NCBI GenBank assembly: GCA_900323505.1
Contig: OOIN01000004.1
Coordinates: 310,001 to 374,000 of the forward strand
Reading direction: 5' to 3'
Source of the DNA: Ustilago trichophora
Taxonomy: Eukaryota; Basidiomycota; Ustilaginomycetes; Ustilaginales; Ustilaginaceae
Length of the DNA: 64,000 nt
The translations under genes and the position numbers were made by a program. Under the pieces are notes generated by a model, which had not been told where the DNA came from, did not search any database, and saw only the letters and a list, made by a program, of their open reading frames with translations. This document shows, one piece after another, positions 20,881 to 30,260 of the stretch. The stretch's first letter is position 1. Each line of letters begins with the position of its first letter.

Positions 20881-23214
20881 ATGCGGTTCAAGCTCGACTC
20901 AGCATCTGAGCTGTCTGCGGACGAGCAGCCTTCGCCGACGGTCGTGAGAAAGTCGCTTCCCCACCAACGCGTCCAGGCGGAACAGCAGAACTTTGCTTCT
21001 TCCTCATCAACACAGACACCTACAAGGAGGGGCATTCTGCGCCACAATCCATCGTATGGATCTTCAACGCCCAGTACACAGCGCAGGCAACGGTTCCATG
21101 ACGAAGACGATGAGGAGGTTCAACAACAACTGCAGCCAACCCAACGAGACTCGTCACCACACGTTCGCGGCAGCACGGCAGCATCGCCTCTCCCTTTCCA
21201 GCAGCAGAACAGAAGGCGCAGTGCTACACCTGCCTTTGAGCTCGTCGGCGTGGCTTCGACCTCGTCCCAATCTCCGTCTACCTCGCGGTTCAACGCTTCC
21301 AGCCCCGGTTCTTCTTTCCGACAGCATCAGAGCAGATCCGTACAAAGACAACCTGGATCTTTCCCGCCATGGATGAGATTGTCGTCCAGTCGCGCACCTC
21401 AGGCTCAGCTCATCGATTACCATTTGGACTCGTCCGACGATGACAATGCAGCGCTTTCCTCGTCGGAAGACGAAAACGATAGCGCTCTGCTAGATGCCGC
21501 TGACTCCGACCTCGAAGTTGATGAAGATGATACTGATGGCTCCTCATCACCACAGACGTCTCCTTACGATCAGGATGAATCGACAGATACTGAGTTCGAG
21601 GATGGCGCATCCTCATCGCGTTTGCAGCGTAGCAGCATTCGGTCAAAAGCAAAGCGTAGACGTGGTACAGCACCAGCAGTCGGAATGTCCTCCGTCGCAG
21701 GGGACGAATGGGAAGAGTGGAACCGCAACTCAGCTCAGCTGGCTTGGTACCGTGCCCGAGCATCGAAAAGGGATGCATCGACTCCTGGCGCCACTCCCGC
21801 ACCTCTATCCAGATCCCGGTCGGCCACAGCAGCTGCACCAGATGCCGATGTGGACGAAGTGCAAGCCCTTCTGTCTTCACTCAACATGCGTCGCACTCAA
21901 GATGAAGCTGAAGTCCAAAAGGCCTTTGAAGCACGTAACAAGGACCTCTGGTCCGGCATCGATGCATGCATCCTTGCCGCGGAGAACGAAGCGCGCAAGG
22001 TTGCCGCTGCGGAAGCGGCCCGTCTTGAAGCCGCTCGCAAGAATCAAGAAGAAGCAGACCGTAAAGCTGCTCACGCACGACAGGCCGAACTGGACCGCAT
22101 CGAAGCAGACAAGAAAGCAGCTGCCGCTGAGGCCGATCGTCGAAAGCAAGAAGCAGAAGCAGAAGCGGCTAAGCAAAAGCAGAATGAAGCAGAGCAAGCC
22201 AAAGCCCGCGCCATGGGCGGTACCGGTGACGATATCCGCAGAGCAGCGCTCAAAGAGTACGACGACTGGATGGCCAAGATTCGACACATCAAGACCAACG
22301 TTTTGCCCACCATTTCGTCGAATTCGGATCTGCGCAAGCAGTGCTTTGCTGCCAAACGGCAGATCACGCCTAAAGTCGGACAGCTTACCAACTCGCGTCA
22401 GGAGATCACACGCATTACTCAGGCTATCGCTGCTGTTCTAGATGCTGCGAAGCAGGCGGCTGCAACTGGCAGTGGAGATGTGTACACGTGGATTCTTAAC
22501 CATCTTTCAAAATGTCTGATTCGGCAAGCGGAACAAGAGGTCGCCGCAAAGCAGGATACTGCCTACCCACTCGCCCGCGTTGTTGTATGGCTGATATTGC
22601 TGGGACACGTCGAATTGGCCGACGTACTGATGGCACGTCTCTGCAAGAAGTGCCCGTGGGTCATCCCCGTCTGGCCACCGCGCACAAAGGACACAGACGA
22701 TGCCACCTACCGCAAAATCATGGGCTACAAATCATCCGACGAGACCACCGAGAACTACTCGAACCGGATGAGCGGTATCACCGCATTCTACTTTGCCATC
22801 CTGCAAACCGTTCCCACCCCACCACCGTCGCACTCGACCCTCGACGTTGAAAAGATTCCCGTACATTTCCGCTCGACCACACTTTGGCGGTGGAGCGTCC
22901 GTGCACTGACCCCTTCCTCGTCCGGAATTGCATTTTTGGACCACCCCATGTGTCCCTCCATCTGGTCGGTGTTTGTTGAAATCGCGGGCACCTATGCGCT
23001 AAAGATATATGGGAAGCAGATGAAGAAGGTGCTAGCGATGTTGTTCGAGGAGGGTCTGCAGGGAAAGAAGGCCGGATGGCTGTCGCATGGAGAGGACAAG
23101 CCATATGTCAAGGCTGCAACGGTTAGGTTGGAGCTGCTGTTGATGGATTGGCAAAACTCGCCTGGTCAAGGGGTTATCCAGGGCGCGACAAAGGGCGTTG
23201 ACATGGAGCCGTAG
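20881..23214 (+). CDS. GLE1: mRNA export factor GLE1
   Basis: GLE1, with inositol hexakisphosphate, stimulates the helicase DBP5 at the cytoplasmic face of the nuclear pore and so drives mRNA export. The single exon encodes 777 residues. A disordered N-terminal part is rich in Ser and Asp. A long Ala/Glu/Lys/Gln coiled coil spans about residues 350-445. The GLE1 domain follows from about 455 to 765, with YDDWMAKIRHIKTNVLP, LRKQCFAAKRQITPKVGQL, YTWILNHLSKCLIRQAEQEV, then YPLARVVVWLILLGHVELAD, CPWVIPVWPP and YRKIMGY. Length and order fit the family. Its partner NUP42 is encoded in the same window (8633-10591). Confidence 0.95.
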   Translation: MRFKLDSASELSADEQPSPTVVRKSLPHQRVQAEQQNFASSSSTQTPTRRGILRHNPSYGSSTPSTQRRQRFHDEDDEEVQQQLQPTQRDSSPHVRGSTAASPLPFQQQNRRRSATPAFELVGVASTSSQSPSTSRFNASSPGSSFRQHQSRSVQRQPGSFPPWMRLSSSRAPQAQLIDYHLDSSDDDNAALSSSEDENDSALLDAADSDLEVDEDDTDGSSSPQTSPYDQDESTDTEFEDGASSSRLQRSSIRSKAKRRRGTAPAVGMSSVAGDEWEEWNRNSAQLAWYRARASKRDASTPGATPAPLSRSRSATAAAPDADVDEVQALLSSLNMRRTQDEAEVQKAFEARNKDLWSGIDACILAAENEARKVAAAEAARLEAARKNQEEADRKAAHARQAELDRIEADKKAAAAEADRRKQEAEAEAAKQKQNEAEQAKARAMGGTGDDIRRAALKEYDDWMAKIRHIKTNVLPTISSNSDLRKQCFAAKRQITPKVGQLTNSRQEITRITQAIAAVLDAAKQAAATGSGDVYTWILNHLSKCLIRQAEQEVAAKQDTAYPLARVVVWLILLGHVELADVLMARLCKKCPWVIPVWPPRTKDTDDATYRKIMGYKSSDETTENYSNRMSGITAFYFAILQTVPTPPPSHSTLDVEKIPVHFRSTTLWRWSVRALTPSSSGIAFLDHPMCPSIWSVFVEIAGTYALKIYGKQMKKVLAMLFEEGLQGKKAGWLSHGEDKPYVKAATVRLELLLMDWQNSPGQGVIQGATKGVDMEP

Positions 23215-23742
23215 TCGTTGTTAGACACTAGAATGCGTTGCTGGAAGAATATAAAGCGTCTGTTCAACGCAGCCTGGCTGTCGTCCACTTGTCGCCATGC
23301 GCGAATGTGTTTGCTGGGGAACGGTTCGGTGTGTAGATGCCGTGGGAAGGTTGATTAGACCGCGAACTTTGGTTGTGGGAAAGGCAGATGAAAAGCCGTG
23401 CCGGTGGCTCACACGCACACTATCCTTCGGCACCAGTGCCAGCGGAAAGATCGGATTTCAAGCTTTCTCATGTGAAATGTTGAGACTCACAATCACAACG
23501 ACGGTAGAACACCTGCCCTTTGGACGACCATCGGATCCTTCAGCCCAAGTCTCAAAAGAGCGTACAATGACAAGATCAGGGGAATCATCTCTACGTTGAG
23601 GCCGGGTCTCTACTGTGTTTCACTCAAGCGGTGAAAGTATATATACACACCTTTCTTCATCCTTTGTCGGTCTTGTTTGCTCGCATCATTTCACCAGCTA
23701 CACTTCGATACAAAGCAAGATACCAAAATCCAAATCGCAACA
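23215..23742. other. intergenic between GLE1 and the first effector locus
   Basis: It forms the left border of the secreted-protein cluster. Apart from the TATA-like site listed next, nothing is recognised. Confidence 0.5.
23638..23645 (+). promoter_or_regulatory. TATA-like box of effector locus E1
   Basis: TATATATA lies 98 bp before the E1 ATG, after a GC-richer stretch. Other loci of the cluster have TATA-like sequences at similar distances (78-92 bp). Confidence 0.45.
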
Positions 23743-24140
23743 ATGTTCTCCAACAAGCTGTCCATCTTTGCCGCTCTGACCGTGGCCCTTTTCCCAGGCC
23801 TGGCAATGGCTGAGTGGCTCCCCGACGGCCCTGCCCAGTGGGCCAACCTCTGTTCGCTTCAAGCTGAGGCCTCGGGAGAGTTCGTGTGTTTCACCTATCC
23901 CACCGACATAACGGCAGCCGGAGCTACGGGTAATTACCAAGGTTATGCAGATAACGACGGAAAGAGTGAGCATCGTGAAATACCTCATATAGTAGCTTGT
24001 GGTGATTTGACGAAGGGAAAAATAGACTGACTGATCTAATTGACTTATGGATGGAACGGTGAACAGGTTTCGCCCTCATCCCGAAGGGCAGCGGCGTAGG
24101 CGAATATTCGACCATGAACACCGCCGATCGTCAAGTCACT

Positions 24141-24263
24141 ATCAATGCTAAGTGTGGCCGAGTTAGTCCATCATCACCAGACCGTAATCATGAGGAGAAA
24201 GAAAACATTATAATTTATTTGCCTAACTCTGGGAGAGTCGCTTGCGAGCTCCCAGCCGTGGCC
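24141..24263 (-). repeat. split direct repeat B2 of the element
   Basis: It is the same 123-bp sequence as 24615-24737 with one C/T difference near position 24239 (GAGAGTCGC here, GAGAGTTGC there). It forms the 3' end of the element in its own orientation. Confidence 0.9.
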
Positions 24264-24395
24264 GTAAGGGGCACGGATGGTCGAGCGTCGCGTGAGAGCG
24301 GGGCGAAGCGTGTGCGAGACCTAGCATAACAGAAAAGAAGGTGGAGCAAATGTAGAACAGATGCGTAAGGATAAAGGAAGGGACGGGCGAGGCGG

Positions 24396-24614
24396 GTGCG
24401 TTGAAGAAAAACACTGCCTATCGGCCAGTGTTGTTGAGGATGATGATGGTAAGAGAGGACGAGTGTTGAGCGAGTGTCTGCGAGTTAACTGAGCTTTGAC
24501 GCGCGCAACTGAGCTTTGACGCGCGTGACTGCCCAATCCTCGGCCGAGAACTTGTGTTCTGGATTACTCTGCCAACACGACGCGTTGAAAAACGCGAATT
24601 GCATTCGCGTCTGC
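24396..24614 (-). repeat. split direct repeat A2 of the element
   Basis: It matches 30261-30479 over 219 bp without a difference that I can see. It contains two GAGCTTTGACGCGCG units. It directly abuts B1. Confidence 0.9.
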
Positions 24615-24737
24615 ATCAATGCTAAGTGTGGCCGAGTTAGTCCATCATCACCAGACCGTAATCATGAGGAGAAAGAAAACATTATAATTTATTTGCCTAA
24701 CTCTGGGAGAGTTGCTTGCGAGCTCCCAGCCGTGGCC
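24615..24737 (-). repeat. split direct repeat B1 of the element
   Basis: It is the internal copy of the 123-bp B repeat and ends where the sequences diverge after CCGTGGCC. The stop of the RT-frame ORF falls inside it (24689). Confidence 0.9.
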
Positions 24738-27700
24738 ACAGAGTGCGCGAGTGGCGTACCGTTAGGTGGAACGGTCATGAGCTGAGGCTGGAGAGCAAGG
24801 AGAGGCGATCCCAAAGAGAGAAGAAAGCCATCAAAAGTCGCGCCAGGCGACGGTGTCGAGGCGCAGAGGGGCCGTGGTGTTGGTGTAGAGGGCTGCCTTG
24901 GTGGTGGCAGCCCTGTCGGCGGCTGACTTGTCGACATACCGGCGAAAACAGTCGCTGCGCCAGCGGCCAAGGCCTCGAATTGTGTCGGCGTCGACACCAT
25001 TGGAGGCTGCCCAGGTGGCGGCCCCGCGACGGAAGGAGTGTCCAGAGTATGAGGCAGGGGGGATGTGGCAGGCCTCGAGGCAGCGGCGCAGAGTTGCAAT
25101 GAACGAGACCCGGGAAAAGGGGTGGCTGCCCTCCAGTGTGAAGAGCGGCTCGTGGGGGCCTCTGCCGTGACAGATGACCCGGAGAGCGGATACTGCGCAT
25201 GTGCTGAGCTGGACGGCAGGTGCTGTGAGCTTGGCACCTTGGCGGAATGGATCTGTCTTGCTGGCCGGCAAGGTGATGGTAGCGTGCGAGTGGTCCTGTG
25301 CAAACGAAATGGCGGCAACGGGGAGCACATTGGGACCTGGCGCTTCCCAAGTGAGCTCACCTGCCCGGAGGAAGCAGGCAAAGGCAAGGCAGAAGGCTGC
25401 CCGGTACATGCGCCGATCGTGTTGGGAGGAGCAGACCGTGTAGAGGGCATGCACCAGCTTGCACAGGAGGGGTAGGGTGATGGGCAGCTTGGCGGTGGGG
25501 AGAGGAGCGCCGACAAGTCGTTTGAAACCTCGAACAACGCGCTCGAGCCGTTCGTCTGCAAAAGCAGCCGTTGCGAGGCCCAAGTCAATGTGTGACGACT
25601 TGAGGGCCAAGAGGTTGCTCTTGAGTGTGTTGTGCGACTTGCCAGCCGTGTGGTGGTGCGCAACCCATTCGATGAGCAGGGTTGGTGAGGCCGGGAAGGG
25701 ATTGGCGACGTTGGAAGAGGTGGCCGCAAAGGAGACGAAGTCTGCACACACGGCTGAGGTGCGAGCGCGGGTGCTGGCTGCGAGGCCGTGCCAGAGGAGG
25801 GTGGCAGCAGGGGAGGAGAGGCCAGAGGTTCTGGCGAAGTTCGCGGGCGATTGAACTGCAGCAGGTGGAAGGCGATGGGGAAATGCTGTTGAACGGAGGC
25901 AAAGCGACGACGAGAGAGAGCATCAGCAAGCACGTTTTCCTCGGAGGAAACACGAATAGGGAGGAGGTTGATGTGGTGCTGCAGGCACAGGGCGAAGATC
26001 TCTCTGAAGAGAACTTGGGTCTGGGGGTCGCGGATGGAGCCCTTGCGAAGGCCATACTCGACGTTCTCGTTGTCGACGTGAACAACAACACGACGAGGGC
26101 CAGTCCATCTAGGAGAGAAGAGACGCAGAGCCTCGAGAACTGCGAGGGCCTCCAGGAATCGGATATCCTTTTGTCGATGGCGACGAGACAACTCTCGTGA
26201 AAAGACGGCAGAGGGTGTCTCCATGCTACCCAGGTGGCCGCCGATGCCACGTTTAGAGGCATCCGTCCAGATGTGCTCGATGATGAGCGGCGAAGGCTGG
26301 AGAAGGGAAACACCATCCCAAGAATTGAGCGTGTTGATCCACCATAGAAGCTCAGCATGAGTGGCTTTGCTGATGCGGCGGCCAAAGGGAGAGTTGTAGT
26401 GTGAGCGGACCGCATCGTAGAGCCGTCGAAGGAAGGCACGACCATGAGGGGCTATCCTTGTGACGAACTGCAGGTGGCCTGCAACTTGCTGAAGTTCGAG
26501 TAAGGAGGCACGGCCTCGGTTGACGATGCGCAAGCAGAGCTGGAGGATGCGCTGGCGCCGCTGCAGAGTGATGGACGCTGTTTGTGAGACAGAATCGAGC
26601 TCAATGCCAAGTACCTCAAGCTTGGTCGTGTTCCAGAGCGTCTTCTTTTGGCTGATTTTGAATCCGAGTGCAGCAGCGGCTAGGCTGAGCATCTGGATGG
26701 GAGTGTTGGCGTCGGCTGTGGCATCCGAAGCGCCGAAGAAATCGTCGAGATAGTGCGAGACCTTGGAATGAGAGGTCGGCGATGGTGACGTGGCCTGTAA
26801 GGCAAAGGAAGCAAGCCAGTGGAGGAACTCGGCGAAAAGATTGAAGAGGAAGGGGGAGGAGCGGCCACCGAAGGCGAGGGCACATTCTTTGTAGAACTGG
26901 CCATCGAAGTGAATGCCCATGAGGCGAGCATCACTATCCGCCACGACAATGTGTCTGAAAGCATCCTCCAGGTCGGCCTTCCAAAGAGTTGCGCTAGGGT
27001 GCTCGCAAATGTAGGCCATGACGGCGTCTAAAGTCTCGTATCGAATGGCAACAAAGGCTTCTTTGATGCCGTCGTTGACGGACGGCAACCTTGAACCGGG
27101 CTTGCGTGGGTGGGAGAGGTGATAGATCGTGCGCCTTTTATCGCTGTGAGGCTTTGGCACTACACCGACAGGTGAGCAGACAAGGTTGATGTCTGCCGGG
27201 TTGCTGACTGGTCGAAGGCGACCTTCGCGCACTCGGGCTTGGATTTCACGACGCAGATGCTGCACGTCGTTGTCGTCCATGGGCAAGTTGTTGGCCTCCA
27301 GTCTTGGTGCACTGCGAAGCTGGCCAGAGTAGCCAAGCTTGACACCGTGTCGGAGGGCTCCGCGCAGTTGAGCAGCGAAGACTTGGTCTGGGTAAAGGTC
27401 GAGGAAGGGGGACCAGTACCGACTGTGGAGTGTGCCGACCGTTGCAGGTGTGTCGGACACGTCGAAGATGGGCTCCTCACACCATGTGTTGGGTCGTGGC
27501 GGTGGTGGTGGGCCTGTGAGGAGGCGGGAGAGAATTGTCGAAGCATGGTCAGGGGACATGTCGACGATGGCGGCGAAGGAAGGTAAGGCCAGTGAAGGAC
27601 TGGCAGGACTCGACAGCGGCCTGAGCTGGGCACTTGTAGGCGGTTCGACCTGTGACGACGCGCTTGAGGGTGGCGTGGACCAAATGGCCTGTGGTGGGGC

Positions 27701-28096
27701 CGCAAGCTGGCCGGCGCATGGATGCAACGAGGCCAGGGCACTTGGAGGCGGGCCGACCTGGGGAAACGCGCTCGACAGCGGCGAGGACTGGGCACTTGGA
27801 GGTGGGCCAACCTGTGGGGTCGTATGCGACATCGGTGAGGGCGGGGAGGCGGTGCTGGGATGTGGCGCAGACCTGCGACACGCACTTGAAGGCGGCGGAG
27901 ACCTGAGGGCGTGCTGGTGGCTGATGCCGAGCGCGTCACCTGAGTGAGAGGGCAAACTCACCACATCAGTTGCCCTGTTTGACGGCCAAGGGTTGCTTAC
28001 CGGACCTAAAGTTGGTGCAGGACGCAATTGGGTGGGGGCCGCCGCAGTTGAGACAGGCATGAGGCCTGGAACAGCCAGTGCAACCGACCGAGGCAT
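24689..28096 (-). CDS. Reverse transcriptase-RNase H ORF of the element
   Basis: This ORF copies the element RNA into DNA. I start at the first ATG of the frame (28096), which lies inside the 3' end of the gag-like ORF in the +1 frame; the open frame itself begins at a TTG at 28327. The first 170 residues are Pro/Ser-rich. The reverse transcriptase follows, with VGVVPKPHSDKRRTIYHLS, LWKADLEDAFRHI (Asp about 375), ALAFGGRSSPFLFNL and the YLDD box (449-452). RNase H follows with HIWTDASKRG (about 608), FLEALAVLEAL, VHVDNENV and ENVLADALSR. Similarity ends near 25852. Beyond that the frame only shadows the recombinase gene down to the stop at 24689. Confidence 0.88.
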   Translation of the reverse strand: MPRSVALAVPGLMPVSTAAAPTQLRPAPTLGPVSNPWPSNRATDVVSLPSHSGDALGISHQHALRSPPPSSACRRSAPHPSTASPPSPMSHTTPQVGPPPSAQSSPLSSAFPQVGPPPSALASLHPCAGQLAAPPQAIWSTPPSSASSQVEPPTSAQLRPLSSPASPSLALPSFAAIVDMSPDHASTILSRLLTGPPPPPRPNTWCEEPIFDVSDTPATVGTLHSRYWSPFLDLYPDQVFAAQLRGALRHGVKLGYSGQLRSAPRLEANNLPMDDNDVQHLRREIQARVREGRLRPVSNPADINLVCSPVGVVPKPHSDKRRTIYHLSHPRKPGSRLPSVNDGIKEAFVAIRYETLDAVMAYICEHPSATLWKADLEDAFRHIVVADSDARLMGIHFDGQFYKECALAFGGRSSPFLFNLFAEFLHWLASFALQATSPSPTSHSKVSHYLDDFFGASDATADANTPIQMLSLAAAALGFKISQKKTLWNTTKLEVLGIELDSVSQTASITLQRRQRILQLCLRIVNRGRASLLELQQVAGHLQFVTRIAPHGRAFLRRLYDAVRSHYNSPFGRRISKATHAELLWWINTLNSWDGVSLLQPSPLIIEHIWTDASKRGIGGHLGSMETPSAVFSRELSRRHRQKDIRFLEALAVLEALRLFSPRWTGPRRVVVHVDNENVEYGLRKGSIRDPQTQVLFREIFALCLQHHINLLPIRVSSEENVLADALSRRRFASVQQHFPIAFHLLQFNRPRTSPEPLASPPLLPPSSGTASQPAPALAPQPCVQTSSPLRPPLPTSPIPSRPHQPCSSNGLRTTTRLASRTTHSRATSWPSSRHTLTWASQRLLLQTNGSSALFEVSNDLSALLSPPPSCPSPYPSCASWCMPSTRSAPPNTIGACTGQPSALPLPASSGQVSSLGKRQVPMCSPLPPFRLHRTTRTLPSPCRPARQIHSAKVPSSQHLPSSSAHAQYPLSGSSVTAEAPTSRSSHWRAATPFPGSRSLQLCAAASRPATSPLPHTLDTPSVAGPPPGQPPMVSTPTQFEALAAGAATVFAGMSTSQPPTGLPPPRQPSTPTPRPLCASTPSPGATFDGFLLSLGSPLLALQPQLMTVPPNGTPLAHSVATAGSSQATLPELGK
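24831..25922 (-). CDS. Tyrosine recombinase (integrase) of the element, -1 frame
   Basis: This enzyme inserts the element by site-specific strand exchange in place of a DDE integrase. The frame is open from just after a TGA at 25925 to the stop at 24831, 363 codons, with no ATG in its first part. Residue 1 is therefore the first open codon. An N-terminal helical core-binding part begins with LLWHGLAASTRARTSAV. The catalytic set is visible: Arg in CFLRAGEL (about 186), H-x-x-R in GHSFRRGAA (about 295-298), a Trp replacing the second His in LGRWRS, and Tyr in FRRYV (about 329). Lack of a start codon and overlap with the RT-RNase H frame suggest expression as a -1 frameshift fusion. Confidence 0.85.
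   Translation of the reverse strand, partial: CSLSSSLCLRSTAFPHRLPPAAVQSPANFARTSGLSSPAATLLWHGLAASTRARTSAVCADFVSFAATSSNVANPFPASPTLLIEWVAHHHTAGKSHNTLKSNLLALKSSHIDLGLATAAFADERLERVVRGFKRLVGAPLPTAKLPITLPLLCKLVHALYTVCSSQHDRRMYRAAFCLAFACFLRAGELTWEAPGPNVLPVAAISFAQDHSHATITLPASKTDPFRQGAKLTAPAVQLSTCAVSALRVICHGRGPHEPLFTLEGSHPFSRVSFIATLRRCLEACHIPPASYSGHSFRRGAATWAASNGVDADTIRGLGRWRSDCFRRYVDKSAADRAATTKAALYTNTTAPLRLDTVAWRDF
25877..25883 (-). promoter_or_regulatory. candidate -1 frameshift heptamer T-TTC-CCC
   Basis: Read in the RT-RNase H frame, the codons are CAT TTC CCC, which gives the X-XXY-YYZ pattern. A one-base back-slip enters exactly the tyrosine-recombinase frame, about 10 codons before the end of the RNase H similarity. 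Heptamers with C in the second triplet are not the strongest known, so this is a candidate only. Confidence 0.35.
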
Positions 28097-29216
28097 TGAA
28101 ACGTCTGCAGGGGTCGTTGCTGGAAGTGCCTTGACCGCGAGTACCGGTTTTGGAGGATGGCTGGCCGAGGTGGCTCTTAAAAGGGCCTTGGCCGTGATCA
28201 CGCCGTTGTGAGGCGGAGGAGGACGAGGAGGGCTGGCTGGTGACGACGGCCTTACGGAACGGGGAGAGCACCGAGCTGTGTGCTTCTTGGTCGGGCGAGG
28301 CCCACTCCACCGCAATTCCGGAGCCAAAGCGAAGGCGACAGACCGTGAGGTGGTAATTGACCACGGCTGTCCAGGTGTAGAGACCGTCGTACTCGATCAA
28401 GTGGAGGAGGTACTTTTGGAGGCTGACAAGGAGCTCCGGGTTGCTAGACGTGTAGACTCGAATGGTCGTGTAGACCGCCCAGATATGTGCGAGCGTCGTG
28501 ATGTTTGGGACGGCCTTGAGGAACGCTGAGGAGCGTTGAGTATCGTCCTCCTCTGTGACGGCCAGCGAGCCGCCTTCGAAGACCAGGTTCTTGGTCTTTG
28601 GTGCGTTGTGGACGATACACGACGCCGGGTTGCAGAGCTTAGGGAATTGCTTGGGTTTCAACCTGTCCTGAGCCACGAGCTCAACAATTTCTGCAGGAAC
28701 CCAAGGGAAGCAGCGGGAGATGGACGAGAGAGTCGACTCACCGGCTGAGGGGGTTATGGCGGCGGGTGCGTCAGTGGCGAGGGAAGGGGAGGCTGTGGCG
28801 GGAGCAGGAGGAGCTGGAAGCGGTGTTGTTGTGAGGGAAGGAGGAAGGGCGTCGAGTCTATTCAGCAGTTGGCGGAACCGCTGATCCAGGAGAGAGTCGA
28901 GGCGGCCGAGGATGCGGCTCTCGATTGCAGATTTGGAGGCGGCGAGCCGTGGAGGAGAGGCACTACGTTGGTGGCCGGGGTAAAGTGTCGAGCCAACTGA
29001 GAGGGAGGAGGCTCGCGAGGGAGGAGGCGTCAGCTCGCCAGAGGATGAGGATGTCCGGCGACGAGCTCGAGTGCTCAAGAGAGCAGGAGGGGGAGTGCCT
29101 TGGCGACGTTGAGCGCGACAGTCGGCGCAGCTCTGCACTTGGCTGCCACGGGCACCGACGAAGGAAGACGGCGGAAAGGAGACCTTGCAGCGCCGGCAAG
29201 TCTTGTGTGCCGCCAT
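27966..29216 (-). CDS. Gag-like ORF1 of the element
   Basis: The ORF begins with a true ATG and has 416 residues. The N-terminus carries two Cys pairs, CRRC and CADC, spaced like a small zinc-binding module. A Pro/Ser/Ala-rich linker follows, then a compact middle domain (about residues 165-330) with KPKQFPKLCNP, TLAHIWAVYTTIRVY and HLIEYDGLYTWTAVVNYH. The C-terminus has CRRFNASVGCTGCSRPHACLNCGG, a cysteine-rich, nucleic-acid-binding-like cluster. Position and layout suit a nucleocapsid-like protein of the element. I infer the role from position; no gag family is clearly recognised. The 3' end overlaps the RT ORF. Confidence 0.75.
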   Translation of the reverse strand: MAAHKTCRRCKVSFPPSSFVGARGSQVQSCADCRAQRRQGTPPPALLSTRARRRTSSSSGELTPPPSRASSLSVGSTLYPGHQRSASPPRLAASKSAIESRILGRLDSLLDQRFRQLLNRLDALPPSLTTTPLPAPPAPATASPSLATDAPAAITPSAGESTLSSISRCFPWVPAEIVELVAQDRLKPKQFPKLCNPASCIVHNAPKTKNLVFEGGSLAVTEEDDTQRSSAFLKAVPNITTLAHIWAVYTTIRVYTSSNPELLVSLQKYLLHLIEYDGLYTWTAVVNYHLTVCRLRFGSGIAVEWASPDQEAHSSVLSPFRKAVVTSQPSSSSSASQRRDHGQGPFKSHLGQPSSKTGTRGQGTSSNDPCRRFNASVGCTGCSRPHACLNCGGPHPIASCTNFRSGKQPLAVKQGN

Positions 29217-30260
29217 TGAAGGAGCTCTGGAGAGCGAGAGCGAGACGGCTTGCCAGGCCAGTCAGGTCAGGATCGCAGAGAGAGAAACAAGCCGAAGAGC
29301 GGCGGAGAGAGAAGACGGGTCGAAACCCACAAACTAATCGCACGCCGGCGAAAGTCACCACACGAGGGCGTTCCTGGTTCGTCAAACCAGGGGGGTGATA
29401 CCTCTCCTTGTTGAGAGGCCTGCCGGGAACGGTTTCGTTACCGAACCAGTCGTGGTGAGCTGTTATCAAGCAGCCGGGGCGACTAACCCTCTCGGCACAG
29501 CGGTTGTCGACCAGGTACGTGCAACCCAGTGTTACCTCTCAAAGTCGGAGAGGCCTGTCGATCTGCTCTGGTCAGCGAAGCCAGGTCCAGAGCTAGCTGG
29601 GGTATGCCTGACTGTGACCGTCGGATGAGCAGATATGGGCAGCGGTCGCGGGATGGGGAAGGGGAGGCAGTAGCACGGGCGGACGATGCAGAGAGGACCG
29701 GTTGTGCGGAAGGAGAAGCTCGAAGTCTCGGGTGTTGAAACTTGAGGCAGCAGGCGCCGCAGATCGTCGAAAGTCCGGTTGTTTGAGCAGTGCCGTGAAA
29801 AGGAGGCTTGTGACACTGCGAGCGATCTCGTGCGCACAGAGGCCAGCGAGGTTGATGGGAATGGCTGGACAGCTACGAATCGAAGTTGAGGAGGTGTGGA
29901 ACCGGTCGAAAGGTCGTAAGATGAGGCGTAGTGTACTAACTCGGCAGCGTAAGGCAAAGCTGGGCATGCAAACGACGTTGTTGAAGTGCTGGGGCAGGCG
30001 GAACGGGGGAATCCGAGGAAGAGCCGTCGAAGTCGTAGTGCGCTCGAGCCAAAACGGCGAGCAGTGAGGAGGTCGTGTTGTGGGTCGTGGCCAAAGTGTG
30101 TTTCCAGAGCAATTCCATGAAGTCGAAAGGTGTAAGACCGGTCGAAAGGTGGAGCGGTCGAAGGGAGGTCGTAAGACCACCGAAAGGGGAGCGGTTGAGC
30201 CGCTAGGAAGGTGTGATGGTGCCGAAGCGCTCTTGGCGCGATCGGCAGGTCGAATGTGGT
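29217..30260 (-). other. 5' leader of the element
   Basis: About 1 kb lies between repeat A1 and the gag-like ORF. Overlapping frames occur (for example 30401-29532), but they run through A1, are rich in Ser/Pro/Arg and match no family, so I treat it as non-coding leader. Confidence 0.5.
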
